From JAOPZW01 sp963707695 (lineage in GTDB: Bacteria > Actinomycetota > Thermoleophilia > Solirubrobacterales > Solirubrobacteraceae), in assembly GCA_963707695.1 (NCBI GenBank), contig CAVPQY010000006.1, forward strand, positions 434,001 through 498,000: DNA of 64,000 nt, read 5' to 3'. The notes under the pieces were generated by a model. It made no database searches and was not told the origin of the DNA. It saw only the letters and a program-made list of their open reading frames with translations. The position numbers and the translations under genes are program-made. Below are positions 50,756-59,450 of the stretch, piece by piece (the first letter of the stretch is position 1; the number at the start of each line of letters is the position of its first letter).

Positions 50756-51703
50756 GTGCCGGTTCCCCGCAGGTTCGACCGGCGCCCGCCCGAACGGGAC
50801 ACGACCCGGATCAACGAGCGGATCCGCGTGCCCGAGGTCCGCGTGATCGGCGAGGACGGCAACCAGATCGGTGTGATGCGCACCGACGAGGCCCTGCGCT
50901 ACGCGCAGCAGCGCGACCTCGACCTCGTCGAGGTCGCCCCGGAGGCCCGTCCGCCGGTGACCCGCGTGCTCGACTACTCGAAGTACAAGTACGAGCAGGC
51001 CCAGAAGCAGAAGGCCGCGCGCAAGCACCAGCAGCAGATCACGATCCGCGAGATCAAGTTCCGCCCGAAGATCGCGGTCGGCGACTACGCCACGAAGAAG
51101 GGCCACGTCGAGCGCTTCCTCAAGCGCCGCGACAAGGTCAAGGTCACGATCATGTTCCGCGGGCGCGAGGTCACGCACCCCGAGCGCGGGCAGATGATCC
51201 TCGACCGCCTGGCCGAGGAGCTGGCCGACCTGGCCATCGTCGAGCAGCGCCCCAACCTCGACGGGCGCAACATGACCATGATGCTCGGCCCCTCGAAGGC
51301 CGTGCTGGCCGGGCAGTACGACAAGGACGGCGGACAGCACGAGGGCGACGAGGCCCAGGCCGAGGGCACGCAGTCCGCCGCGGGCGACGAGCGCTCCGCC
51401 GCGCCGGACCGCGAGGCCGCGCCGCAGGAGGCGGCCACCACGGCGAGCGAGCCCGTCCCGGACGAGGCCGCCGCCGAGGCGACCGAGCCGGCTGCGGACG
51501 CCGTCGCCGCCACCGCGAGCGAGCCCGCCTCGGACGAGGCCGCCGCCCCGGCGAGCGAGCCCGCTCCGGACGAGGCCGCCGGCGACGACGGCGAGCCTGC
51601 AGCGCCCGAGCCGGCCGCAGAGGTGACCGACGCCGACGCCGCCGAGTCCGAGGCCGAGGGCGCGTCCGCCGACGCGCCGGTCCCGGCGCGCTCGCGGCGC
51701 TAG
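50756..51703 (+). CDS. infC: Translation initiation factor IF-3 with long acidic tail
   Basis: The IF-3 core occupies residues 1-180. RINERIRVPEVRVIGEDG and ALRYAQQRDLDLVEVAP are N-domain segments; QQITIREIKFRPKI, GHVERFLKRRDKVKVTIMFR and GREVTHPERGQ are in the linker and C-domain. IF-3 binds the 30S subunit and controls start-site selection. The remaining ~130 residues are Ala/Glu/Pro/Asp-rich with imperfect ASEPxxDEAA repeats, unlike the usual ~180-200-residue protein. The start is taken as GTG at 50756. The stop shares CTAG with the convergent epimerase gene. Confidence 0.95.
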   Translation: MPVPRRFDRRPPERDTTRINERIRVPEVRVIGEDGNQIGVMRTDEALRYAQQRDLDLVEVAPEARPPVTRVLDYSKYKYEQAQKQKAARKHQQQITIREIKFRPKIAVGDYATKKGHVERFLKRRDKVKVTIMFRGREVTHPERGQMILDRLAEELADLAIVEQRPNLDGRNMTMMLGPSKAVLAGQYDKDGGQHEGDEAQAEGTQSAAGDERSAAPDREAAPQEAATTASEPVPDEAAAEATEPAADAVAATASEPASDEAAAPASEPAPDEAAGDDGEPAAPEPAAEVTDADAAESEAEGASADAPVPARSRR

Positions 51704-52708
51704 CCCGCCCCGCCGAGGCCCGCACCGGGGAGCGCCGCGCGGCGCCCTGCTCCGGCGGCGCCCTGCGGATCCGCGGCCAGGACGGCCGGGAAGCCCTCGC
51801 GGACGCTGGGCCACCGCGGGGCCCAGCCGAGCTCGCGGCGGGCCTTGGCGTTCGACGCCCCGCGGGCGGTCACCGCGGCGGTCGCCACCGGGCCGGCGAC
51901 CAGGCGCGCGATCCACAGCGGGATCCGGAACGGCGGCCGGGGCGCCGAGCGCCTCGGCCAGGACGCGCACCCAGTCGCGCTGGGCGATGGGCTCGTCGTC
52001 GGTGACGTTGTAGATCCCCGGCGCCGCGCGGTCGAGCGCGAGCATCGTGGCCGCCGCGGCGTCGTCGACCGAGACGAAGGAGGACAGGCCGGTGCCCGCG
52101 CCCACGATCGGCAGCCGGCGCCGGCGGACGTCCTCCACGAGCGACCCGCCCGGCCCGTACGCCGTCCCCGGCCCGTAGAAGAACCCGTAGCGGAGCACGA
52201 CCCCCTCGAGCGCCTCGGCGCCCGTGACCGCGCGCTCGAGGGCGAGCGTCCCGCGCATGACGCGGCCCATCGCCCCGGGCATGTCGCTCGCCGCGGGCGC
52301 GGCCTCGTCCAGGACCGGCGGCCCCTGCGGCGCGGTGAGGAACGAGACCGACTGGGCCACGAGGCGCCGCGCGCCGGCCTCGCGCGCCGCACGCGCGAAG
52401 AGCGGGCCGGTGACCTCCCGCAGGTGCGACGTCGGTCCGACGTCGCGCTCGTAGTGGCGCAGGTCGATGCGGGCGGGCAGGTCGGTGAGCTGGTGGACGA
52501 CGACCTCGGGCCGCGCCGCGACGATCGCCCGGCGCGTCCCGTCGGGGTCGAGCGCGTCGGCGACGACGGCGTCGACGCCCCGCGCGCGCAGGGCGGCGGC
52601 ACGCTCCGGGGAGCGCGTCATCGCGGCGACGTCGTGGCCGGCCTCGAGCAGCAGGGCGACGAGCGGCCGCCCGATCGCGCCGGTGGCGCCCGCGACGAAG
52701 ACCCTCAT
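51700..52708 (-). CDS. NAD(P)-dependent epimerase/dehydratase-like protein, frameshifted
   Basis: Extended short-chain dehydrogenase: VFVAGATGAIGRPLVALLLE at the start, then LRYGFFYGPGTAYGPGGSLV and FVSVDDAAAATMLALD. Near 51935 an extra base in a CCCC run shifts the frame. The native C-terminus (FRIPLWIARLVAGPVATAAV, then ASNAKARRELGWAPRWPSVR) continues in the next frame to the stop at 51700-51702. Proteins of this group act on nucleotide sugars or small hydroxy compounds; the substrate is open. It overlaps the upstream membrane-protein gene by ATGA. Confidence 0.8.
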
Positions 52709-53100
52709 CGGACGGCCTCCTGGCGCCCGAGGCGCAGGACGAGCACGAGTCCGACCGCGGTGAGCCCGAGCGCGACGGCGTCGAACGGCCCGATCCAGGA
52801 CGGGTCGGCCTCGCCGGCGTCCAGGACGTGGTTGAGGGTGTGGAGCGCCATCTGCACGAGGCCGAGGACGACGAGCGGCACGGCCCACGACGGGCGCCGC
52901 AACGCGAGGAGCAGCACCAGCCCGTAGGCGAGCGACCAGCTCGCGTAGTCGCGCACGTAGTGGGCGTTGAAGGGACCGAACGGCCCGAGCGCGTCGTAGA
53001 AGGAGCGCGGCGCCAGCGTCTGCCAGGCCCCGATCGCGAGGCTCGCGCCCGCCAGCGCGCCGACGGCGACCTTGAGCGGCGCGGGGAGGGGAGAGGACAC
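52705..53100 (-). CDS. Small four-helix membrane protein
   Basis: A 131-residue protein from GTG at 53100 with four hydrophobic helices (VGALAGASLAIGAWQTLA, SLAYGLVLLLALRRP, VPLVVLGLVQMALHTLNHVL, VALGLTAVGLVLVLRLG) and a conserved-looking PRSFYDALGPFGPFNAHYVRD loop after helix 1. No named family is assigned. Its stop overlaps the epimerase start (ATGA), so they form a two-gene unit. It is divergent from the MocR-type regulator 48 bases away. Confidence 0.75.
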   Translation of the reverse strand: MSSPLPAPLKVAVGALAGASLAIGAWQTLAPRSFYDALGPFGPFNAHYVRDYASWSLAYGLVLLLALRRPSWAVPLVVLGLVQMALHTLNHVLDAGEADPSWIGPFDAVALGLTAVGLVLVLRLGRQEAVR

Positions 53101-53148
53101 GGCGCCGACCCTAGGCCGCGGGGTGGCACCCGCGTAAGGTCCACCTCG

Positions 53149-54567
53149 GTGATCGAAGAGGGGTCCACTCGCGCCGCCCCGGACCGTCCGCGCGGGGCGG
53201 GGCCGCAGCTGCTGCTCGAGCTCCACCGCGGCGCGGGGCCGCTGCGGGCGCAGCTCGAGGCCGGGCTGCGCGCGGCCATCCGGGACGGGCGGCTGGCCGT
53301 CGGCGCGCGGCTGCCGTCCTCGCGGACGCTCGCGCGCGACCTCGGCGTCTCGCGCCGGCTCGTCGTCGAGGCCTACGAGCAGCTCGTCGCCGAGGGCTTC
53401 CTGGCCGCGCGGCACGGGTCGGGCACCCTCGTCGCGGAGGCGGCCGCCGCCGTGCCCGCGGGGCCGGCCCGGCCGCCCCGCCGGCCACGCGCCTACGACT
53501 TCTTCCCCGGCGTCGGCGACCTCGCCGGCTTCCCGCGCGCGGAGTGGCTGCGGGCCACGCGCGCCGTCCTGCACGACGTCCCGGACGCGGCGCTCGGCTA
53601 CCCCGACGCGCGGGGGGTGCCCGCGCTGCGGAGGGCGCTCGCCGCCCACCTGGCCCGCACCCGCGGCGTCGTGGCCGACCCGGGGCGCATCGTCGTCTGC
53701 GCCGGCGTGACCCAGGCCCTGGCGCTGCTCGGGCGCGTCCTGCGCGCGGCCGGCCACGAGGCCGTCGCGGTCGAGGACCCCAGCCTGGCGCCCCACCGCG
53801 CGGTCCTGGCCGCCGCCGGGCTGGAGGTCGTCCCGGTGCCCGTCGACGACGAGGGCCTGCGGGTCGACGCGCTGCGCGCGACGGGCGCCGGGGCCGTCGT
53901 CGTCACGCCCGCGCACCACTTCCCGCTGGGCATGGTCCTCGCGCCGGCGCGGCGCGCCGCGCTGACCGCCTGGGCCCGCGAGCGCGACGGCCTGGTCGTC
54001 GAGGACGACTACGACGCCGAGTTCCGCTTCGACCGCCAGCCCGTCGGCGCGCTGCAGGCCCTCGCGCCCGCGCAGGTCGCCTACGCCGGCTCGGCCAGCA
54101 AGGCGCTCGCGCCCGGCCTGCGCCTCGGCTGGCTCGTGCTCCCGGCGGGCCTCGCCCGCGCGGTGGCCGAGGCCAAGGCGCTCGAGGACGGCGGGTGCGC
54201 CGTCCTCGACCAGCTCGTGCTGGGGCGCCTGCTGAGCACCGCCGCCTACGACCGGCACCTGCGCCTCACCCGGCGGCGCCTGGCCGGGCGCCGCGCCGCC
54301 GTCGTCGCGGCGGTCGCCGAGCACCTCCCGGCCGCCCGTGTCGAGGGGATCGCCGCCGGCCTGCACGCCGTGGTGCGCCTGCCCGCCGCGCTCGACGCGG
54401 ATGCGCTGCTCGCGGCGGCGTCGCGGCGCGACGTGGGCGCCTGGCCGCTCGTGTCGGGCCCGGGCGAGCGGACCGACCTCCTCCTGCTGGGCTACGGCAA
54501 CCTGCCCGAGCCGGCGCTCGCGGAGGGCGTCCGGCGCCTGGCCGACGCCGTGGCGGAGGCCGGCTGA
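53149..54567 (+). CDS. MocR/PdxR-type GntR-aminotransferase fusion regulator
   Basis: A 472-residue fusion. The N-terminal GntR winged helix is at residues 20-95 (LEAGLRAAIRDGRLAVGARL, PSSRTLARDLGVSRRLVVEA). A fold-type I aminotransferase domain is at 110-472 (YPDARGVPALRRALAAHLAR, VVEDDYDAEFRFDRQP, and the PLP lysine in AGSASKALAPGLRLGW). Such regulators bind PLP or its adduct and control vitamin B6 or amino acid genes. The start is GTG at 53149. The divergent epimerase/membrane-protein pair is the likely target by position; the effector is unknown. Confidence 0.92.
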   Translation: MIEEGSTRAAPDRPRGAGPQLLLELHRGAGPLRAQLEAGLRAAIRDGRLAVGARLPSSRTLARDLGVSRRLVVEAYEQLVAEGFLAARHGSGTLVAEAAAAVPAGPARPPRRPRAYDFFPGVGDLAGFPRAEWLRATRAVLHDVPDAALGYPDARGVPALRRALAAHLARTRGVVADPGRIVVCAGVTQALALLGRVLRAAGHEAVAVEDPSLAPHRAVLAAAGLEVVPVPVDDEGLRVDALRATGAGAVVVTPAHHFPLGMVLAPARRAALTAWARERDGLVVEDDYDAEFRFDRQPVGALQALAPAQVAYAGSASKALAPGLRLGWLVLPAGLARAVAEAKALEDGGCAVLDQLVLGRLLSTAAYDRHLRLTRRRLAGRRAAVVAAVAEHLPAARVEGIAAGLHAVVRLPAALDADALLAAASRRDVGAWPLVSGPGERTDLLLLGYGNLPEPALAEGVRRLADAVAEAG

Positions 54568-54599
54568 GGGGCCGCCTTCGCTATCCTCGACCGCTCGTC

Positions 54600-54800
54600 A
54601 TGCCGAAGATGAAGACCCATTCGGGCACGAAGAAGCGCTTCAAGGTCACCGCGGGCGGCAAGGTCCGTGGCCGTCACGCCTTCACGAGCCACATCCTCGA
54701 GAAGAAGTCGCCGAAGAAGAAGCGCCACCACGGCCGTCCGCTGATCCTGAAGGACCAGGACGCCAAGCGGGTCAAGAAGCTGCTGGGGGTGGGCAAGTGA
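54600..54800 (+). CDS. rpmI: 50S ribosomal protein L35
   Basis: A 66-residue basic protein beginning MPKMKTHSGTKKRFKVTAGG, with HILEKKSPKKKRHHGRPLIL; this is standard L35. Its TGA overlaps the GTG of rplT (GTGA), coupling the two. It is separated here from infC by three accessory genes on both strands, whereas infC-rpmI-rplT is often contiguous. Confidence 0.98.
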   Translation: MPKMKTHSGTKKRFKVTAGGKVRGRHAFTSHILEKKSPKKKRHHGRPLILKDQDAKRVKKLLGVGK

Positions 54801-55165
54801 CGCGCGTCAAGCGGTCCGTCCACGCGAAGAAGAAGCGCCGCGCGACCCTCGAGCGCGCCAAGGGCTTCCGCGGCGAGGCGAACAGCAACTACAAGCGCGC
54901 CAAGGAAGCGGTCATGAAGGCGGACGCGTACGCGTACCGCGACCGCCGCAACCGCAAGCGCGACTTCCGCCGGCTCTGGATCACGCGGATCAACGCCGCC
55001 GCCCGCCAGAACGGGATGAACTACGGCCAGTTCATGCACGGGCTCAAGCTCGCCGGCATCGAGCTCGACCGCAAGGTGCTCGCCGACATCGCCGTCCGCG
55101 ACGCCGAGACGTTCTCCCGATTCGCCGACGCCGCCCGTGAGGCGACGTCGGCCGCCGCTGCCTAG
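54797..55165 (+). CDS. rplT: 50S ribosomal protein L20
   Basis: A 122-residue L20 starting at an overlapping GTG: TRVKRSVHAKKKRRATLERA, KGFRGEANSNYKRAKEAVMK, RDFRRLWITRINAAARQNGM. It is an early 23S rRNA assembly protein. A terminator-like hairpin with a short U-rich tail follows at 55193. Confidence 0.98.
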   Translation: MTRVKRSVHAKKKRRATLERAKGFRGEANSNYKRAKEAVMKADAYAYRDRRNRKRDFRRLWITRINAAARQNGMNYGQFMHGLKLAGIELDRKVLADIAVRDAETFSRFADAAREATSAAAA

Positions 55166-55192
55166 CACCGCCGCCGACATCGCCGACCACAC

Positions 55193-55225
55193 GGGCGCCG
55201 CTTCCCACCCGGGACGGCGCCCTTT
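55193..55225 (+). terminator. Intrinsic-type terminator after rplT
   Basis: GGGCGCCG-(14-base loop)-CGGCGCCC followed by TTTCTCGTT gives a perfect 8-bp GC stem with a short T-rich tail. It would separate rpmI-rplT from the methyltransferase-pheST-arg unit. Confidence 0.6.
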
Positions 55226-55239
55226 CTCGTTGCCGACCC

Positions 55240-55933
55240 TTGATCACCTCCCCGCACAACCCGAAGCTCAAGGACCTCCGTCGCCTCGCCCGGCGCCGCG
55301 AGGACGGGCGCTTCGTCGCCGAGGGGGAGGACCTCCTGGCGGCCGCGGACGCGGCGGGCTGGCCGGCGCTGGAGCGCTTCGTGGCGGCGGGGAGCGGCCT
55401 GGCGGGCGAGGAGGTCGACCCGCACGTGCTGGCCGGCGTCTCCGGCCTCGGCTCCGGCACGCGGGCGATCGCGGTCTACGAGCAGCGCTGGACGAGCCCG
55501 GCCGCGGCGCCGGCGGTCGTGCTCTGGGGCGTGCGCGACCCCGGCAACGTGGGGACCGTGCTCCGCTCGGCCCTCGCCTTCGGCGCGGCGTGCGTCGTCG
55601 TCGGCCCGGGGACGGCCGACCCCTTCTCGCCGAAGGCGGTCCGGGCCTCGATGGGGGCGGTGTTCGCCGTCCCGCTGGCGCGGGCGACGAGCGTCGACGA
55701 GCTGCCGCGGCCCGCCGTCGCGCTCGTGGCGCGCGCCGGGCGAGCCGCTGCGGGCGAGCGCGGGCGGCGCCCCGGGGGCGCTGCTCGTCGGCGGCGAGCG
55801 CGAGGGCCTGCCCGCCGCCGTCGTGGCGGCCTGCGACGCGGTGGCCCACATCCCGATCGCCACGGAGTCCCTGAACGCGGCGATGGCGGCGTCGATCGCG
55901 CTCTACGAGTTCTCTAGGGTGCAGCGCGCATGA
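55240..55933 (+). CDS. TrmH/SpoU-family 2'-O-methyltransferase, frameshifted
   Basis: An rRNA/tRNA ribose methyltransferase of the SPOUT class: ITSPHNPKLKDLRRLARRRE at the start (TTG), VVLWGVRDPGNVGTVLRSAL near 90 (motif 1) and FSPKAVRASMGAVFAVPLA near 128. At GGG 55738-55740 an extra G shifts the frame. The native C-terminus (ALLVGGEREGLP, motif 2, and IPIATESLNAAMAASIALYE, motif 3 in the knot) is in the next frame to the stop overlapping pheS (ATGA). The gene matches the tsnR-like gene at this position in other actinobacteria. Probably a sequencing artefact. Confidence 0.85.
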
Positions 55934-56997
55934 GCCAGGCCCTGCAGCGCATCGACGAGCTCCGGGCCGAGGCCGAGGCGGCGGTCCGCGCGGCGCTCGA
56001 CACGACTGCGCTGGAGGCGCTGCGCGTTCGCTTCCTGGGCCGCAAGGCGGAGCTGCCGAACCTCCTGCGCGGGGTCGCCCAGCTCGAGCCGGCCGAGCGC
56101 GGGCGCGTCGGCAAGGCGGCCAACGAGGCCCGTCAGGCGCTCGAGCGCCTCATCACCGACCGCGGCGCCGAGCTCGAGGCCGGCGAGCTCCAGGAGCGCC
56201 TGGCCGCCGACCGCGTCGACGTCACGCTGCCCGGCGCGCCGGTCCGGCCCGTCGGCCGCCACCACCTGCTGGCCCAGACGCGCCGCGAGATCGAGGACAT
56301 CTTCGCCGGGCTGGGGTTCCGGGTCGTGGAGGGCCCCGAGGTCGAGACGGTCTTCTACAACTTCGACGCGCTGAACCACGACGCCGCGCACCCGGCCCGG
56401 TCGCGCAGCGACACGTTCTACCTGGCCGGCCGCGACGACGTCGTCCTGCGCACCCACACGTCGCCGATGCAGGTCCGCTCGATGGAGCTCGGGCCGCCGC
56501 CGATCCAGATCATCATCCCGGGGCGCGTCTACCGCCGCGACAGCGACGCGACGCACAGCCCGCAGTTCCACCAGGTGGAGGGGCTCGCGGTCGACGTCGA
56601 CATCACGCTGGCCGACCTCAAGGGCACGCTGCTGGCCTTCGCCCGCGCGATGTTCGGCGAGGACCGCCAGGTGCGCCTGCGCCCGCACTTCTTCCCGTTC
56701 ACCGAGCCGAGCGTCGAGGTCGACGTGAGCTGCTTCCTGTGCGGCGGCACGGGCCACCTGGACGACGGCCGTCGCTGCACGCTGTGCAAGGGCACGGCCT
56801 GGATCGAGATCCTCGGCGCCGGGATGGTCGACCCCAACGTGTTCGAGCACGTGCGCGAGCACGGCTACGACCCCGAGCGCGTGCAGGGCTACGCGTTCGG
56901 CATGGGCATCGACCGGATCGCGATGCTCAAGCACGGCGTGCCCGACCTGCGGCTGCTCTTCGACAACGACCTGCGGTTCCTGGAGCAGTTCGGCTGA
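55930..56997 (+). CDS. pheS: Phenylalanyl-tRNA synthetase alpha subunit
   Basis: A 355-residue class II subunit. The N-terminal coiled coil is at residues 1-95 (LRVRFLGRKAELPNLLRGVA). Motif 1 (GLGFRVVEGPEVETVFYNFD), HPARSRSDTFYL, motif 2 (RTHTSPMQVRSM, GRVYRRDSDATHSPQFHQVE) and motif 3 (AFGMGIDRIAMLKHGVPDLR) all follow. A four-cysteine metal-like loop (CFLCGGTGHLDDGRRCTLCK) precedes WIEILGAGMVDPNVF. It catalyses phenylalanine activation with PheT. Start and stop overlap both neighbours (ATGA, TGATG). Confidence 0.97.
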   Translation: MSQALQRIDELRAEAEAAVRAALDTTALEALRVRFLGRKAELPNLLRGVAQLEPAERGRVGKAANEARQALERLITDRGAELEAGELQERLAADRVDVTLPGAPVRPVGRHHLLAQTRREIEDIFAGLGFRVVEGPEVETVFYNFDALNHDAAHPARSRSDTFYLAGRDDVVLRTHTSPMQVRSMELGPPPIQIIIPGRVYRRDSDATHSPQFHQVEGLAVDVDITLADLKGTLLAFARAMFGEDRQVRLRPHFFPFTEPSVEVDVSCFLCGGTGHLDDGRRCTLCKGTAWIEILGAGMVDPNVFEHVREHGYDPERVQGYAFGMGIDRIAMLKHGVPDLRLLFDNDLRFLEQFG

Positions 56998-59450
56998 TGC
57001 TCGTCCCGCTGGAGTGGCTCCACGAGTTCACGCGCCCGGCGCTGCCGACGGCGGAGCTGGCCGACCGGCTCGACCTCACCGGCACCGTCGTCGACCGGAT
57101 CCACCACCACGGCGTCGCGGCGCTCGACTTCTTCGTCGTCGGGCGCGTCCTCAGCGCCGAGCGCCACCCGGACGCCGACCGCCTGACCGTCTGCCACGTG
57201 GCCGTGGGGGAGGGGGACACCGCCACGATCGTCTGCGGTGCGCCGAACGTCGCCGCGGGCCAGACCGTCGCCGTCGCGCGGCCCGGCGCCGTCATGCCCG
57301 ACGGGACGACGCTCGGGGCCGCGAAGCTCCGCGGGGTCGCCTCGGAGGGGATGATCCTGGCCGAGGACGAGCTCGGGATCGGCACCGACCACGCCGGGAT
57401 CATGGTCCTCGACGACCTCCTGCCGGGCGGCGGCGACCTCGTCCCGGGCACGCCGCTGGCCGACGTCCTGGTGCTGGAGACCGACGTCCTCGAGCTCGAG
57501 ATCACGCCCAACCGGCCGGACTGCCTCGGGATCTACGGCGTCGCGCGGGAGGTCCACGCCGCGACCGGAGCCGAGCTGGCGGCGCCCCCGTGGTCCGAGG
57601 ACCCCGGTGCCGCCGCCGGCGAGGCGCAGGGCGCGCCGGTCGCGATCACCGTCGAGGACCCCCGGGACTGCCCGCGCTTCACCGCGCGCGCCTTCGAGGA
57701 CGTCCGGGTCGGGCCCTCGCCGCCCTGGCTGAAGGCGCGGCTCATGGCCGCCGGGCAGCGGCCGATCAGCAACGTCGTGGACCTCACGAACTACGTGATG
57801 CTCGTGACGGGCCACCCGGTGCACGCCTTCGACCTCGACCGCGTGGCCGGCGGCCGCCTCGACGTCCGCCGGGCGCGGGCGGGTGAGCGGCTGCGGACGC
57901 TCGACGGCGTCGACCGCGGGCTCGACCCCGACATGGTCGTCATCGCCGACGCCGACGGCCCGACGTCGCTCGCGGGCGTCATGGGCGGCGAGCGCTCGGA
58001 GGTCCATGACGGCACGACGCGCGTGCTGCTCGAGGCGGCGGTGTGGGACGGGCCGAACGTCAACCGCACCTCGACGCGCCTGGGCCTGCGGTCCGAGGCC
58101 TCGTCGCGCTTCGAGAAGGGGCTCTCGCCCGAGGGCTGCCTCGAGGCCCAGGCCGTCGCGACGCGCCTGTTCACCGAGGTCCTGGGCGCGCGGCAGGTCG
58201 ACGGGACCGTCGACGTGGGAGGCGCCGGCCCTCAGCCGGCGACGATCCGGCTGCGCGACGCCCGCATCGAGCGGCTGCTGGGCATGCCGGTGCCGCGCGA
58301 GCGCTCCCGCGGGATCCTGACCGCGCTCGAGTTCGGCGTGCGGGACGCCCCGGACGGCCTCGACGTCACCGTCCCGCACGCCCGCCGCAACGACGTCCGC
58401 CGCGAGGCCGACCTCGTCGAGGAGGTCGCGCGGCTCGGCGCGCTCGACGAGCTGCCGGCGACGATCCAGGAGAACCGCACCGGGCTTCCGGGCGGCCTGA
58501 CCGCCCACCAGCGCCTGCGGCGCCGCGCCGAGGACGTGCTCGTCGGCCTCGGGCTCTTCGAGGTCGTGGGCTGGTCGTTCACCGAGCCGGGCCTGCTCGA
58601 CCGCCTGCTCCTCCCGCCCGACGACCCGATGCGCCGCGTCGTCGAGCTCGAGAACCCGATGAGCGAGACGCAGTCGATCCTGCGCCCGACGATCCTCGGC
58701 TCCCTGCTCGACGCCGCCGCCCACAACCGGGCCCGGGGCGCGACGGACCTCGCGCTCTTCGAGGCCGGGGCGGTCTACCGGTCGGACCCCGGTCGCGACG
58801 ACGGGCTGGCCGGTGAGCACCTCGCGCTCGGGATGCTCCTGCACGGCAGCGACTTCCCGCGCTCCTGGAAGGACCGCCTGCCGCCGCCGCGCGCCGACGT
58901 CTTCGCGGTCAAGGGCGTCCTGGAGGCCGTCCTGCGCACCCTGCGGGTGGACTGGCATGTCGAGCCGGCGCAGCGCCCGTACCTGCACCCGGGCCGGGCC
59001 GGGACCGTCCACGTCGCCGGGGAGCTGGTCGGGTTCGTGGGCGAGCTGCACCCCCGCGCCGCCGCCGCCTGGGACCTCGCCGAGGACCCGGTGGCGGTCG
59101 CGGTGGTCGACCTTGACCGCGTCGTGGCGCACGCCGTCGCCGTCCCCGCCCATCGCGACCTGACGTCCTTCCCGGTGCTGCGCCAGGACCTCGCCGTCGT
59201 CGTCGGCGACGACGTGCCGGCGGCGCGGGTCGCCGAGCTCGTCCGCCGCGCGGGCGGCGACGTCCTCGCGAAGGCCGAGGTGTTCGACGTCTTCCGCGGG
59301 CCCCAGCTCGGCGAGGGCCGCGTCTCGCTCGCGCTCCACCTCGAGTTCCGCGCCGCCGATCGGACCCTCACCGACGAGGACGTCGCGCCCGCGGTCGACC
59401 GCGTCGTGGCCGCCCTGCGCGACGAGCTCGGGGGCGAGCTGCGTGGCTGA
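56997..59450 (+). CDS. pheT: Phenylalanyl-tRNA synthetase beta subunit
   Basis: An 817-residue subunit. A tRNA-binding EMAP/OB-like domain is at residues 38-150 (SAERHPDADRLTVCHVAVGE), then ITPNRPDCLGIYGVAREVHA, the B3/B4 editing domain (RPISNVVDLTNYVMLVTGHP, DLDRVAGGRL), the B5 domain, the catalytic-like core, and a C-terminal FDX-ACB domain. It holds tRNA-Phe and edits mischarged tyrosine. Its ATG overlaps the pheS stop; argC begins inside its last codons. Confidence 0.97.
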   Translation: MLVPLEWLHEFTRPALPTAELADRLDLTGTVVDRIHHHGVAALDFFVVGRVLSAERHPDADRLTVCHVAVGEGDTATIVCGAPNVAAGQTVAVARPGAVMPDGTTLGAAKLRGVASEGMILAEDELGIGTDHAGIMVLDDLLPGGGDLVPGTPLADVLVLETDVLELEITPNRPDCLGIYGVAREVHAATGAELAAPPWSEDPGAAAGEAQGAPVAITVEDPRDCPRFTARAFEDVRVGPSPPWLKARLMAAGQRPISNVVDLTNYVMLVTGHPVHAFDLDRVAGGRLDVRRARAGERLRTLDGVDRGLDPDMVVIADADGPTSLAGVMGGERSEVHDGTTRVLLEAAVWDGPNVNRTSTRLGLRSEASSRFEKGLSPEGCLEAQAVATRLFTEVLGARQVDGTVDVGGAGPQPATIRLRDARIERLLGMPVPRERSRGILTALEFGVRDAPDGLDVTVPHARRNDVRREADLVEEVARLGALDELPATIQENRTGLPGGLTAHQRLRRRAEDVLVGLGLFEVVGWSFTEPGLLDRLLLPPDDPMRRVVELENPMSETQSILRPTILGSLLDAAAHNRARGATDLALFEAGAVYRSDPGRDDGLAGEHLALGMLLHGSDFPRSWKDRLPPPRADVFAVKGVLEAVLRTLRVDWHVEPAQRPYLHPGRAGTVHVAGELVGFVGELHPRAAAAWDLAEDPVAVAVVDLDRVVAHAVAVPAHRDLTSFPVLRQDLAVVVGDDVPAARVAELVRRAGGDVLAKAEVFDVFRGPQLGEGRVSLALHLEFRAADRTLTDEDVAPAVDRVVAALRDELGGELRG

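Noticed and set aside
56889..59339. 816-codon minus-strand frame opposite pheT
   Set aside because: Antisense shadow of pheT; no ribosome site or family features.
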